Origin: Hydractinia symbiolongicarpus | Taxonomy: Eukaryota; Cnidaria; Hydrozoa; Anthoathecata; Hydractiniidae | Direction: 5' to 3' | Length of the DNA stretch: 64,000 nucleotides | Assembly: GCF_029227915.1 (NCBI RefSeq) | Contig: NC_079878.1 | Span: forward strand, 35,429,501-35,493,500 | Shown here: positions 12,664-24,106 of the stretch, piece by piece | Layout of the letters: each line of letters starts with the position of its first letter | How positions within the stretch are numbered: the first letter of the stretch is position 1 | Position numbers and translations under genes: made by a program | Notes under the pieces: model-generated | Database searches by the model: none | Told to the model about the DNA's origin: nothing | What the model saw: the letters and a program-made list of their open reading frames with translations, nothing else

Positions 12664-14215
12664 ATGCAACCTAGTAATATCAGAAGAATATCGCTAAATA
12701 CATGTTGGTACGAATATGTGACGCAACCGTTGAAACTCAAACGGACTGATGCCATTAGAAAGACAATGAAATGTAGTTTATGTAACTGTCTCTACTTCCC
12801 CTGCGCGCGTTAACGACTAGGATTGGTCCCACAGTAACAAATGACGTATTTATCTAAATTTTTAAATGAAGTGCTACTATTTATCTAAATTTTTAATTAT
12901 AGCGCTACCACAGAGCCAGTGTAATCGCTGAGCTCCAGCATTAAAGTCAAATTAAGAAGAATGTTATTTCTTGGAGTATAATTGCCTCATTTATCACATT
13001 CGTAAGGTCAAAGTCAAGAATCAGTTCAATTAAGTCCACAAGTGAATTGTTTCACTGGTAAAAGCGATGCAACCTAGTAATATCAGAAAAATATCGCTAA
13101 ATACAACTTGGTACGAATATGTGACGCAACCGTTGAAACTCAAACGGACTGATACCGTTAGGAAGTCAATAAAATGTAGTTTATGTAACTGTCTCTATTT
13201 CCCCAGCGCGCGTTAACGGCTAGGATTAGTCCCACAGTAAAAAATGACTTATGTATCTAAGTTTTCAAATGAAACGCAACCACAGCGCCTAGTGTAATCG
13301 CTGAGATACAGCAATCGTGTCAAGTTAAGAAGAATGTTATTTTTTAGAGTCCAATTGTGTCATTTATCTCATTGATAAAGTCAAAGTCCAAAATCAGTTC
13401 AATTAAGTCCCACAGTAAATCGTTTCACTGGTAAAAGTGATGCAACCTAGTAATACCAGAAAAATATCGCTAAATACATGTTGGTACAAATATGTGACGC
13501 AACCGTTGAAACTCAAACGGACTGATGCCATTAGAAAGACAATGAAATGTAGTTTATGTAACTGTCTCTACTTCCCCTGCGCGCGTTAACGACTAGGATT
13601 GGTCCCACAGTAACAAATGACGTATTTATCTAAATTTTTAAATGAAGTGCTACTATTTATCTAAATTTTTAATTATAGCGCTACCACAGAGCCAGTGTAA
13701 TCGCTGAGCTCCAGCATTAAAGTCAAATTAAGAAGAATGTTATTTCTTGGAGTATAATTGCCTCATTTATCACATTCGTAAGGTCAAAGTCAAGAATCAG
13801 TTCAATTAAGTCCACAAGTGAATTGTTTCACTGGTAAAAGCGATGCAACCTAGTAATATCAGAAAAATATCGCTAAATACAACTTGGTACGAATATGTGA
13901 CGCAACCGTTGAAACTCAAACGGACTGATACCGTTAGGAAGTCAATAAAATGTAGTTTATGTAACTGTCTCTATTTCCCCAGCGCGCGTTAACGGCTAGG
14001 ATTAGTCCCACAGTAAAAAATGACTTATGTATCTAAGTTTTCAAATGAAACGCAACCACAGCGCCTAGTGTAATCGCTGAGATACAGCAATCGTGTCAAG
14101 TTAAGAAAAATGTTATTTTTTAGAGTCCAATTGTGTCATTTATCTCATTGATAAAGTCAAAGTCCAAAATCAGTTCAATTAAGTCCCACACTCAATCGTT
14201 TCACTGGTAAAAGCG
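12664..14215 (+). repeat. Segmental tandem duplication, 776-bp offset
   Basis: The pair 12664 (403 bp) plus 13067 (373 bp) is repeated at 13440 (403 bp) plus 13843 (373 bp). Shared rare variants include CTCTACTTCCCCTGCGCG, GTTAACGACTAGG, AAATACAACTTGG and GTTTCACTGG preceded by AAGTGAATT. The copies differ at a few sites: CGAATATG versus CAAATATG near 12712/13488, and AGAAGAATG versus AGAAAAATG near 13327/14103. The first bases after each anchor differ, so the true boundaries lie slightly inside the monomer. These are the first 403-bp monomers in the window. Confidence 0.85.
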
Positions 14216-14556
14216 ATGCAACCTAGTAATATCAGAAAAATATCGCTAAATCCATGTTGGTACGAATATGAGACACAAAAGTTGTATCTGAAACGGACTG
14301 ATACCGTTAGAAAGTCAATGAAATGGAGTTTATGTAACTGTCTCTATTTCCTCGGAGCGCCCTAACGGCTAGGATTGGTCCCACAGTAAAAAATGACTTA
14401 TTTATCTAAATTTTCAAATGAAACGCTACCACAGCGTCCAGTGTAATCGCTGAGATACAGCAATCATGTCAAGTTAAGAAGAATGTTATTTTTTAGAGTC
14501 CAATTGTGTCATTTATCTCATTGATAAAGTCAAAGTCCAAAATCAGTTCAATTACG

Positions 14557-17500
14557 TCCACAAGTGAATCGTTTCACTGGTAAAAGCGATGCAACCTAGT
14601 AATATCAGAAAAATATCGCTAAATACATGTTGGTACGAATATGTGACGCAACCGTTGAAACTCAAACGGGCTGATACGGTTAGAGAGTCAATGAAATGTA
14701 GTTTATGTAGCTGTCTCCATTTCCTCGGCGCGCGCTAACGGCTAGGATTGGTCCCACAGTAAAAAATGACTTATTTATCTAAGTTTTTGAATAAAATGCT
14801 ACCACAGCACCTAGTGTAATCGCTGAGTTCCAGCATTCAAGTCAAATTAAGAGGAATGTTATGTCTTGGAGTGCAATTGCCTCATTTGTCACATTCGTAA
14901 GGTCAAAGTCAAGAATCAGTTCAATTAAGTCCACAAGTGAATCGTTTCACTGGTAAAAGCGATGCAACCTAGTAATATCAGAAAAATATCGCTAAATACA
15001 TGTTGGTACGAATATGTGACGCAACCGTTGAAACTCAAGCGTACTGATGCCATTAGAAAGACAATGAAATGTAGTTTATGTAACTGTCTCTATTTCCCCA
15101 GCGCGCGTTAAAGACTAGGATTGGTCCCACAGTAACAAATGACGTATTTATCTAAATTTTTAAATGAAGTGCTACTATTTATCTAAATTCTTAATTATAG
15201 CGCTACCACAGAGCCAGTGTAATCGCTGAGCTCCAGCATTCAAGTCAAATTAAGAAGAATGTTATTTCTTGGACTACAATTGCCTCATTTATCACATTCG
15301 TAAGGTCAAAGTCAAGAATCAGTTCAAATAAGTCCACAAGTGAATCGTTTCACTGGTAAAAGCGATGCAACCTAGTAATATCAGAAAAATATCGCTAAAT
15401 ACATGTTGGTACGAATATGTGACGCAACCGTTGAAACTCAAACGGACTGATACCGTTAGGAAGTCAATAAAATATAGTTTATGTAACTGTCTCTATTTCC
15501 CCAGCGCGCGTTAACGGTTAGGATTAGTCCCACAGTAAAAATGACTTATGTATCTAAGTTTTCAAATGAAACGCAACCACAGCGCCCAGTGTAATCGCTG
15601 AGATACAGCAATCATGTCAAGTTAAGAAGAATGTTATTTTTTAGAGTCCAATTGTGTCATTTATCTCATTGATAAAGTCAAAGTCCAAAATCAGTTCAAT
15701 TAAGTCCCACACTTAATCGTTTCACTGGTAAAAGCGATGCAACCTAGTAATATCAGAAAAATATCGCTAAATCTATGTTGGTACGAATATGAGACACAAA
15801 AGTTGTATCTGAAACGGACTGATACCGTTAAAAAGTCAATGAAATGGAGTTTATGTAACTCTCTCTATCTCCACAGCGCGCGTTAACGGCTAGGATTGGT
15901 CCCACAGTAAAAAATGACTTATTTAACTAAAATTTCAAATGAAATGCTACCACAGCGCCCAGTGTAATCGCTGAAATACAGCAATCTTGTCAAATTAAGA
16001 AGAATGTTATTTTTTAGAGTCCAATTATGTCATTTATCTCATTTTTAAAGTCAAAGACCAAAATCAGTTCAATTAAGTCCACAAGTGAATCGTTTCACTG
16101 GTAAAAGCGATGCAACCTAGTAATATCAGAAAAATATCGCTAAATACATGTTGGTACGAATATGTGACGCAACCGTTGAAACTCAAACGGGCTGATACTG
16201 TTAGAGAGTCAATGAAATGTAGTTTATGTAGCTGTCTCCATTTCCTCGGCGCGCGCTAACGGCTAGGATTGGTCCCACAGTAAAAAATGACTTATTTATC
16301 TAAGTTTTTGAATAAAATGCTACCACAGCACCTAGTGTAATCGCTGAGTTCCAGCATTCAAGTCAAATTAAGAGGAATGTTATGTCTTGGAGTGCAATTG
16401 CCTCATTTGTCACATTCGTAAGGTCAAAGTCAAGAATCAGTTCAATTAAGTCCACAAGTGAATCGTTTCACTGGTAAAAGCGATGCAACCTAGTAATATC
16501 AGAAAAATATCGCTAAATACATGTTGGTACGAATATGTGACGCAACCGTTGAAACTCAAGCGTACTGATGCCATTAGAAAGACAATGAAATGTAGTTTAT
16601 GTAACTGTCTCTATTTCCCCAGCGCGCGTTAAAGACTAGGATTGGTCCCACAGTAACAAATGACGTATTTATCTAAATTTTTAAATGAAGTGCTACTATT
16701 TATCTAAATTCTTAATTATAGCGCTACCACAGAGCCAGTGTAATCGCTGAGCTCCAGCATTCAAGTCAAATTAAGAAGAATGTTATTTCTTGGACTACAA
16801 TTGCCTCATTTATCACATTCGTAAGGTCAAAGTCAAGAATCAGTTCAAATAAGTCCACAAGTGAATCGTTTCACTGGTAAAAGCGATGCAACCTAGTAAT
16901 ATCAGAAAAATATCGCTAAATACATGTTGGTACGAATATGTGACGCAACCGTTGAAACTCAAACGGACTGATACCGTTAGGAAGTCAATAAAATATAGTT
17001 TATGTAACTGTCTCTATTTCCCCAGCGCGCGTTAACGGTTAGGATTAGTCCCACAGTAAAAATGACTTATGTATCTAAGTTTTCAAATGAAACGCAACCA
17101 CAGCGCCCAGTGTAATCGCTGAGATACAGCAATCATGTCAAGTTAAGAAGAATGTTATTTTTTAGAGTCCAATTGTGTCATTTATCTCATTGATAAAGTC
17201 AAAGTCCAAAATCAGTTCAATTAAGTCCCACACTTAATCGTTTCACTGGTAAAAGCGATGCAACCTAGTAATATCAGAAAAATATCGCTAAATCTATGTT
17301 GGTACGAATATGAGACACAAAAGTTGTATCTGAAACGGACTGATACCGTTAAAAAGTCAATGAAATGGAGTTTATGTAACTCTCTCTATCTCCACAGCGC
17401 GCGTTAACGGCTAGGATTGGTCCCACAGTAAAAAATGACTTATTTAACTAAAATTTCAAATGAAATGCTACCACAGCGCCCAGTGTAATCGCTGAAATAC

Positions 17501-17598
17501 AGCAATCTTGTCAAATTAAGAAGAATGTTATTTTTTAGAGTCCAATTATGTCATTTATCTCATTTTTAAAGTCAAAGACCAAAATCAGTTCAATTAAG
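14557..17598 (+). repeat. Segmental tandem duplication of four monomers, 1,521-bp offset
   Basis: Monomers 14589, 14962, 15365 and 15737 (373, 403, 372, 373 bp) are repeated as 16110, 16483, 16886 and 17258. Rare shared variants are CTCAAGCGTACTGATGCC, GTTAAAGACTAGG, CAAATAAGTCCAC, AAATATAGTTTATG, a five-A rather than six-A run in AGTAAAAATGACTTATG, and AAATCTATGTTGG. The one difference I saw early in the unit is GATACGGTTAG versus GATACTGTTAG. The junction is near 16077, where an AAGACCAAAATCAG tail meets TCCACAAGTGAATCG. Confidence 0.87.
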
Positions 17599-20475
17599 TC
17601 CCACAGTCAATCGTTTCACTGGCAAAAGCAATGCAACCTAGTAATATCAGAAGAATATCGCTAAATACATGATGGTACGAATATGTGACGCAACCGTTGA
17701 AACTCAAACGGACTGATACCGTTAGAAAGTCAATGAAAGTAGTTTGTGAAACTGTCTCTATTTCTTCACGCGCGCTAAAGGCTAGGATTGGTGCCACAGT
17801 AAAAAATGACTTATTTATCTAAATTTTTAAAGGAAGTGCTACTATTTATCTAACTTTTTAATTATAGCGCTACCACAGAGCCAGTGTAATCGCTGAGATA
17901 CAGCAATCATGTCAAATTAAGAAGAATGTTATTTTTCAGAGCCCAATTGTGTCATTTACATCATTTATAAAATCAAAGTCCAAAATCAGTTCAATTAAGT
18001 CTCACAGTCAATCGTTTCACTGTTAAGAGCGATGCAAGCTAGTAATGTCAGAAAATGATCGCTAAATACATGTTGGTACGAATATGAGACTCAAAAGTTG
18101 TATCTGAAACGGACTGATACCGTTAGAAAGTCAATGGAATGGAGTTTATGTAACTCTCTCTATCTCCCCAGCGCCCGTTAATGGCTAGGATTGGTCCCAC
18201 AGTAAAAAATGACTTATTTATCTAAATTTTCAAATAAAATGCTCCCACAGCGCCCAGTGTAATCGCTGAGATACAGCAATCTTGTCAAATTAAGAAGAAT
18301 GTTATTTTTTAGAGTCCAATTGTGTCATTTGTCTCATTTATGAAGTCAAAGTCCAAAATCAGTTCAATTACGTCCCACAGTCAATCGTTTCACTGGTAAA
18401 AGCGATGCAACCTAGTAATATCAGAAAAATATCGCTAAATACATGTTGGTACGAATGCGTGACGTAACCGTTGAAACTCAAACAGACTGATGCTATTAGA
18501 AATACAATGAAATGTAGTGTAGGAAACTGTCTCTATTTCCTCGGAGCGTGCTAACGGCTAGGATTGGTCCCACAGTAAAAAATGACTTATTTATCTAAAT
18601 TTTCAAATGAAATGCTCCCACAGCGCCCAGTGTAATCGCTGAGATACAGCAATCATGTCAAATTAAGAAGAATGTTATTTTTCAGAGTCCAATTGTGTCA
18701 CTTATCTCATTTATAAAATCAAAGTCCAATATCAGTTCAATTAAGTCCCACAGTCAATCGTTTCATAGCAAAAGCAATGCAACCTAGTAATATCAGAAGA
18801 ATATCGCTAAATACATGTTGGTACGAATATGTGACGCAACCGTTGAAACTCAAACGGACTGATACCGTTAGAAAGTCAATGAAAGTAGTTTGTGAAACTG
18901 TCTCTATTTCTTCACGCGTGCTAAAGGCTAGGATTGGTGCCACAGTAAAAAAATACTTATTTATCTAAATTTTTAAATGAAATGCTACCACAGCGCCCAG
19001 TGTAATCGCTGAAATACAGCAATCTTGTCAAATTAAGAAGAATGTTATTTTTTAGAGTCCAATTATGTCATTTATCTCATTTTTAAAGTCAAAGACCAAA
19101 ATCAGTTCAATTAAGTCCCACAGTCAATCGTTTCACTGGCAAAAGCAATGCAACCTAGTAATATCAGAAGAATATCGCTAAATACATGATGGTACGAATA
19201 TGTGACGCAACCGTTGAAACTCAAACGGACTGATACCGTTAGAAAGTCAATGAAAGTAGTTTGTGAAACTGTCTCTATTTCTTCACGCGCGCTAAAGGCT
19301 AGGATTGGTGCCACAGTAAAAAATGACTTATTTATCTAAATTTTTAAATGAAGTGCTACTATTTATCTAACTTTTTAATTATAGCGCTACCACAGAGCCA
19401 GTGTAATCGCTGAGATACAGCAATCATGTCAAATTAAGAAGAATGTTATTTTTCAGAGCCCAATTGTGTCATTTACATCATTTATAAAATCAAAGTCCAA
19501 AATCAGTTCAATTAAGTCTCACAGTCAATCGTTTCACTGTTAAGAGCGATGCAAGCTAGTAATGTCAGAAAATGATCGCTAAATACATGTTGGTACGAAT
19601 ATGAGACTCAAAAGTTGTATCTGAAACGGACTGATACCGTTAGAAAGTCAATGGAATGGAGTTTATGTAACTCTCTCTATCTCCCCAGCGCCCGTTAATG
19701 GCTAGGATTGGTCCCACAGTAAAAAATGACTTATTTATCTAAATTTTCAAATGAAATGCTCCCACAGCGCCCAGTGTAGTCGCTGAGATACAGCAATCTT
19801 GTCAAATTAAGAAGAATGTTATTTTTTAGAGTCCAATTGTGTCATTTGTCTCATTTATGAAGTCAAAGTCCAAAATCAGTTCAATTACGTCCCACAGTCA
19901 ATCGTTTCACTGGTAAAAGCGATGCAACCTAGTAATATCAGAAAAATATCGCTAAATACATGTTGGTACGAATGTGTGACGTAACCGTTGAAACTCAAAC
20001 AGACTTATGCTATTAGAAATACAATGAAATGTAGTGTAGGAAACTGTCTCTATTTCCTCGGAGCGTGGTAACGGCTAGGATTGGTCCCACAGTAAAAAAT
20101 GACTTATTTATCTAAATTTTCAAATGAAATGCTCCCACAGCGCCCAGTGTAATCGCTGAGATACAGCAATCATGTCAAATTAAGAAGAATGTTATTTTTC
20201 AGAGTCCAATTGTGTCACTTATCTCATTCATAAAATCAAAGTCCAATATCAGTTCAATTAAGTCCCACAGTCAATCGTTTCATAGCAAAAGCAATGCAAC
20301 CTAGTAATATCAGAAGAATATCGCTAAATACATGTTGGTACGAATATGTGACGCAACCGTTGAAACTCAAACGGACTGATACCGTTAGAAAGTCAATGAA
20401 AGTAGTTTGTGAAACTGTCTCTATTTCTTCACGCGCGCTAAAGGCTAGGATTGGTGCCACAGTAAAAAATTACTT
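17459..20475 (+). repeat. Segmental tandem duplication of four monomers, 1,517-bp offset
   Basis: Monomers 17631, 18032, 18405 and 18777 match 19148, 19549, 19922 and 20294. Shared rare variants include CATGATGGTACG, CAGAAAATGATCGC, GAGACTCAAAAG, GTAGTGTAGGAAAC and CGTTTCATAGCAAAAGC. The tail before 19148 (GCTGAAATACAGC, CAATTATGTCATT, TTTTTAAAGTC, AAAGACC) equals the tail before 17631. This places the left boundary inside the last monomer of the preceding 1,521-bp duplication. Copy differences include AAAGGAAGTG versus AAATGAAGTG and GCGTGCTAACGG versus GCGTGGTAACGG. Confidence 0.87.
17812..17873 (+). repeat. Internal tandem duplication of about 30 bp (401-404 bp monomer class), type example
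   Basis: Here TATTTATCTAAATTTTTAA...AGTGCTAC (17812-17842) is followed directly by TATTTATCTAACTTTTTAAT...AGCGCTAC (17843-17873). Ordinary monomers have one such module. The class is found at 32 monomers: 12664, 13440, 14962, 16483, 17631, 19148, 20294, 21441, 23334, 24850, 25252, 26027, 26429, 27203, 27605, 28379, 28781, 29556, 29958, 32223, 34116, 36006, 36408, 37556, 38704, 40227, 40629, 41773, 42177, 43325, 43729 and 45292. The two half-modules have diverged (GAAGTGCTAC versus TATAGCGCTAC) in the same way in most copies, so it arose once and spread. Confidence 0.9.
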
Positions 20476-20694
20476 ATTTATCTAAATTTTTAAATGAAGT
20501 GCTACTATTTATCTAACTTTTTAATTATAGCGCTACCACAGAGCCAGTGTAATCGCTGAGCTCCAGCATTCAAGTCAAATTAAGAAGAATGTTATTTCTT
20601 GGAGTACAATTGCCTCATTTATCACATTCGTAAAGTCAATGTCCAGAATCAGTTCAATTAAGTCCACAAGTCAATCATTTCACTGGTAAAAGCG

Positions 20695-23600
20695 ATGCAA
20701 CCTAGTAATATCAGAAAAATATCGCTAAATACATGTTGGTACGAATATGTGACGCAACCGTTGAAACTCAAACGGACTGATGCCATTAGAAAGACAATGA
20801 AATGTAGTGTAGGAAACTGTCTCTATTTCCTCGGAGCGTGCTAACGGCTAGGATTGGTCCCACAGTAAAAAATGACTTAATTATATAAAATTTAAAATGA
20901 AACGCTACCACAGCGCCCAGTGTAATCGCTGAGATACAGCAATCATGTCAAATTAAGAAGAATGTTATTTTTCAGAGTCCAATTGTGTCATTTATCTCAT
21001 TTGTAAAGTCAAAGTCCAAAATCAGTTCAATTAAGTCTCACAGTCAATCGTTTCACTGTTAAGAGCGATGCAAGCTGGTAATGTCAGAAAATGATCGCTA
21101 AATACATGTTGGTACGAATATGAGACTCAAAAGTTGTATCTGAAACGGACTGATACCGTTAGAAAGTCAATGAAATGGAGTTTATGTAACTCTCTCTATC
21201 TCCCCAGCGCCCGTTATGGGCTAGGATTGGTCCCACAGTAAAAAATGACTTATTTATCTAAGTTTTCAAATGAAATGCTCCCACAGCGCCCAGTGTAATC
21301 GCTGAGATACAGCAATCTTGTCAAATTAAGAAGAATGTTATTTTTTAGAGTCCAATCGTGTCATTTGTTTCATTTATAAAGTAAAAGTCCAAAATCAGTT
21401 CAATTAAGTCCCACAGTCAATCGTTTCACTGGTAAAAGCGATGCAACCTAGTAATATCAGAAGAATATCGCTAAATACATATTCGTACGAATATGTGACG
21501 CAACCGTTGAAACTCAAACGGACTGATACTGTTAGAAAGTCAATGAAAGTAGTTTTTAAAAACTGTCTCTATTTCTTCACGCGCGGTAAAGGCTAGGATT
21601 GATGCCGCAGTAAAAAATGACTTATTTATCTAAATTTTTAAATGAAGTGCTACTATTTATCTAAATTTTTAATTATAGCGCTACCACAGAGCCAGTGTAA
21701 TCGCTGAGCTCCAGCATTCAAGTCAAATTAAGAAGAATGTTATTTCTTGGAGTACAATTGCCTCATTTATCACATTCGTAAGGTCAAAGTCAAGAATCAG
21801 TTCAATTAAGTCCACAAGTCAATCGTTTCACTGGTAAAAGCGATGCAACCTAGTAATATCAGAAAAATATCGCTAAATACATGTTGGTACGAATATGTGA
21901 TGCAACCGTTGAAACTCATTCGGACTGATACCGTTAGGAATTCAATGAAATGTAGTTTATGTAACTGTCTCTATTTCCCCAGCCCGCGTAAACGGCTAGA
22001 ATTGGTCCCACAGTAAAAAATGACTTATTTATCTAAATTTTCAAATGAAATGCTCCCACAGCGCCCAGTGTAATCGCTGAGATACAGCAATCATGTCAAA
22101 TTAAGAAGAATGTTATTTTTCAGAGCCCAATTGTGTCATTTACCTCATTTATAAAATCAAAGTCCAAAATCAGTTCAATTAAGTCTCACAGTCAATCGTT
22201 TCACTGTTAAGAGCGATGCAAGCTAGTAATGTCAGAAAATGATCGCTAAATACATGTTGGTACGAATATGAGACTCAAAAGTTGTACCTGAAACGGACTG
22301 ATACCGTTAGAAAATCAATGAAATGGAGTTTATGTAACTCTCTCTATCTCCCCAGCGCCCGTTAATGGCTAGGATTGGTCCCACAGTAAAAAATGACTTA
22401 TTTATCTAAATTTTCAAATGAAATGCTCCCACAGCGCCCAGTGTAATCGCTGAGATACAGCAATCTTGTCAAATTAAGAAGAATGTTATTTTTTAGAGTC
22501 CAATTGTGTCATTTGTCTCATTTATGAAGTCAAAGTCCAAAATCAGTTCAATTACGTCCCACAGTCAATCGTTTCACTGGTAAAAGCGATGCAACCTAGT
22601 AATATCAGAAAAATATCGCTAAATACATGTTGGTACGAATATGTGACGTAACCGTTAAAACTCAAACAGACTGATGCTATTAGAAATACAATGAAATGTA
22701 GTGTAGCAAACTGTCTCTATTTCCTCGGAGCGTGCTAACGGCTAGGATTGGTCCCACAGTAAAAAATGACTTAATTATATAAAATTTAAAATGAAACGCT
22801 ACCACAGCGCCCAGTGTAATCGCTGAGATACAGCAATCATGTCAAATTAAGAAGAATGTTATTTTTCAGAGTCCAATTGTGTCATTTATCTCATTTGTAA
22901 AGTCAAAGTCCAAAATCAGTTCAATTAAGTCTCACAGTCAATCGTTTCACTGTTAAGAGCGATGCAAGCTAGTAATGTCAGAAAAATATCGCTAAATACA
23001 TGTTGGTACGAATATGAGACACAAAAGTTGTATCTGAAACGGACTGATACCATTAGAAAGTCAATGAAATGGAGTTTTTGTAACTCTCTCTATCTCCCCA
23101 GCGCGCGTTAACGGCTAGGATTGGTCCCACAGTAAAAAATGACTTATTTATCTAAATTTTCAAATGAAATGCTCCCACAGCGCCCAGTGTAATCGCTGAG
23201 ATACAGCAATCATGTCAAATTAAGAAGAATGTTATTTTTCAGAGTCCAATTGTGTCACTTATCTCATTTATAAAATCAAAGTCCAATATCAGTTCAATTA
23301 AGTCCCACAGTCAATCGTTTCATGGCAAAAGCAATGCAACCTAGTAATATCAGAAGAATATCGCTAAATACATGTTGGTACGAATATGTGACGCAACCGT
23401 TGAAACTCAAACGGACTGATACCGTTAGAAAGTCAATGAAAGTAGTTTGTGAAACTGTCTCTATTTCTTCACGCGCGCTAAAGGCTAGGATTGGTGCCAC
23501 AGTAAAAAATGACATATTTATCTAAATTTTTAAATGAAGTGCTACTATTTATCTAACTTTTTAATTATAGCGCTACCACAGAGCCAGTTTAATCGCTGAG

Positions 23601-24106
23601 CTCCAGCATTCAAGTCAAATTAAGAAGAATGTTATTTCTTGGAGTACAATTGCCTCATTTATCACATTCGTAAGGTCAAAGTCAAGAATCAGTTCAATTA
23701 AGTCCACAAGTCAATCGTTTCACTGGCAAAAGCGATGCAACCTAGTAATATCAGAAAAATATCGCTAAATACATGTTGGTACGAATATGTGATGCAACCG
23801 TTGAAACTCATTCGGACTGATACCGTTAGGAATTCAATGAAATGTAGTTTATGTAACTGTCTCTATTTCCCCAGCCCGCGTAAACGGCTAGAATTGGTCC
23901 CACAGTAAAAAATGACTCTTTTATCTTAATTTTCAAATGAAACGCTACCTCACCGACCAGTGTAATCGCTGAGATACAGCAATCATGTCAAATTAAAAAG
24001 CATGTTTTTTTTAGAGTCCAATTGTGTCATTTATCTCATTTATAAATTTAAAGTCCAAAATCAGTTCAATTAAGTCCCACAGTCAACCGCTTCACTAGTT
24101 AAAGCG
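20695..24106 (+). repeat. Mosaic of about 1.89-kb five-monomer periodicity
   Basis: Anchors are 20695, 21068, 21441, 21843, 22216, 22589, 22962, 23334 and 23735. Monomers 21843 and 23735 share an unusual set (ATGCAACCG, CTCATTCGGAC, TAGGAATTCAATG, CAGCCCGCGTAAACGG, CTAGAATTGG) at an offset of 1,892 bp. Monomers 20695 and 22589 share TTAATTATATAAAATTTAAA at 1,894 bp. Other pairs at this offset match less well; for instance 22216 instead carries the GATCGC variant of 18032. The five-unit period is therefore only partly homogenised. Confidence 0.65.

Noticed and set aside
12841-12905. Transposon target-site duplication or mini-element in 402-bp monomers.
   Set aside because: The extra 30 bp is a tandem copy of the adjacent T/A-rich module, with no terminal inverted repeats or foreign sequence.
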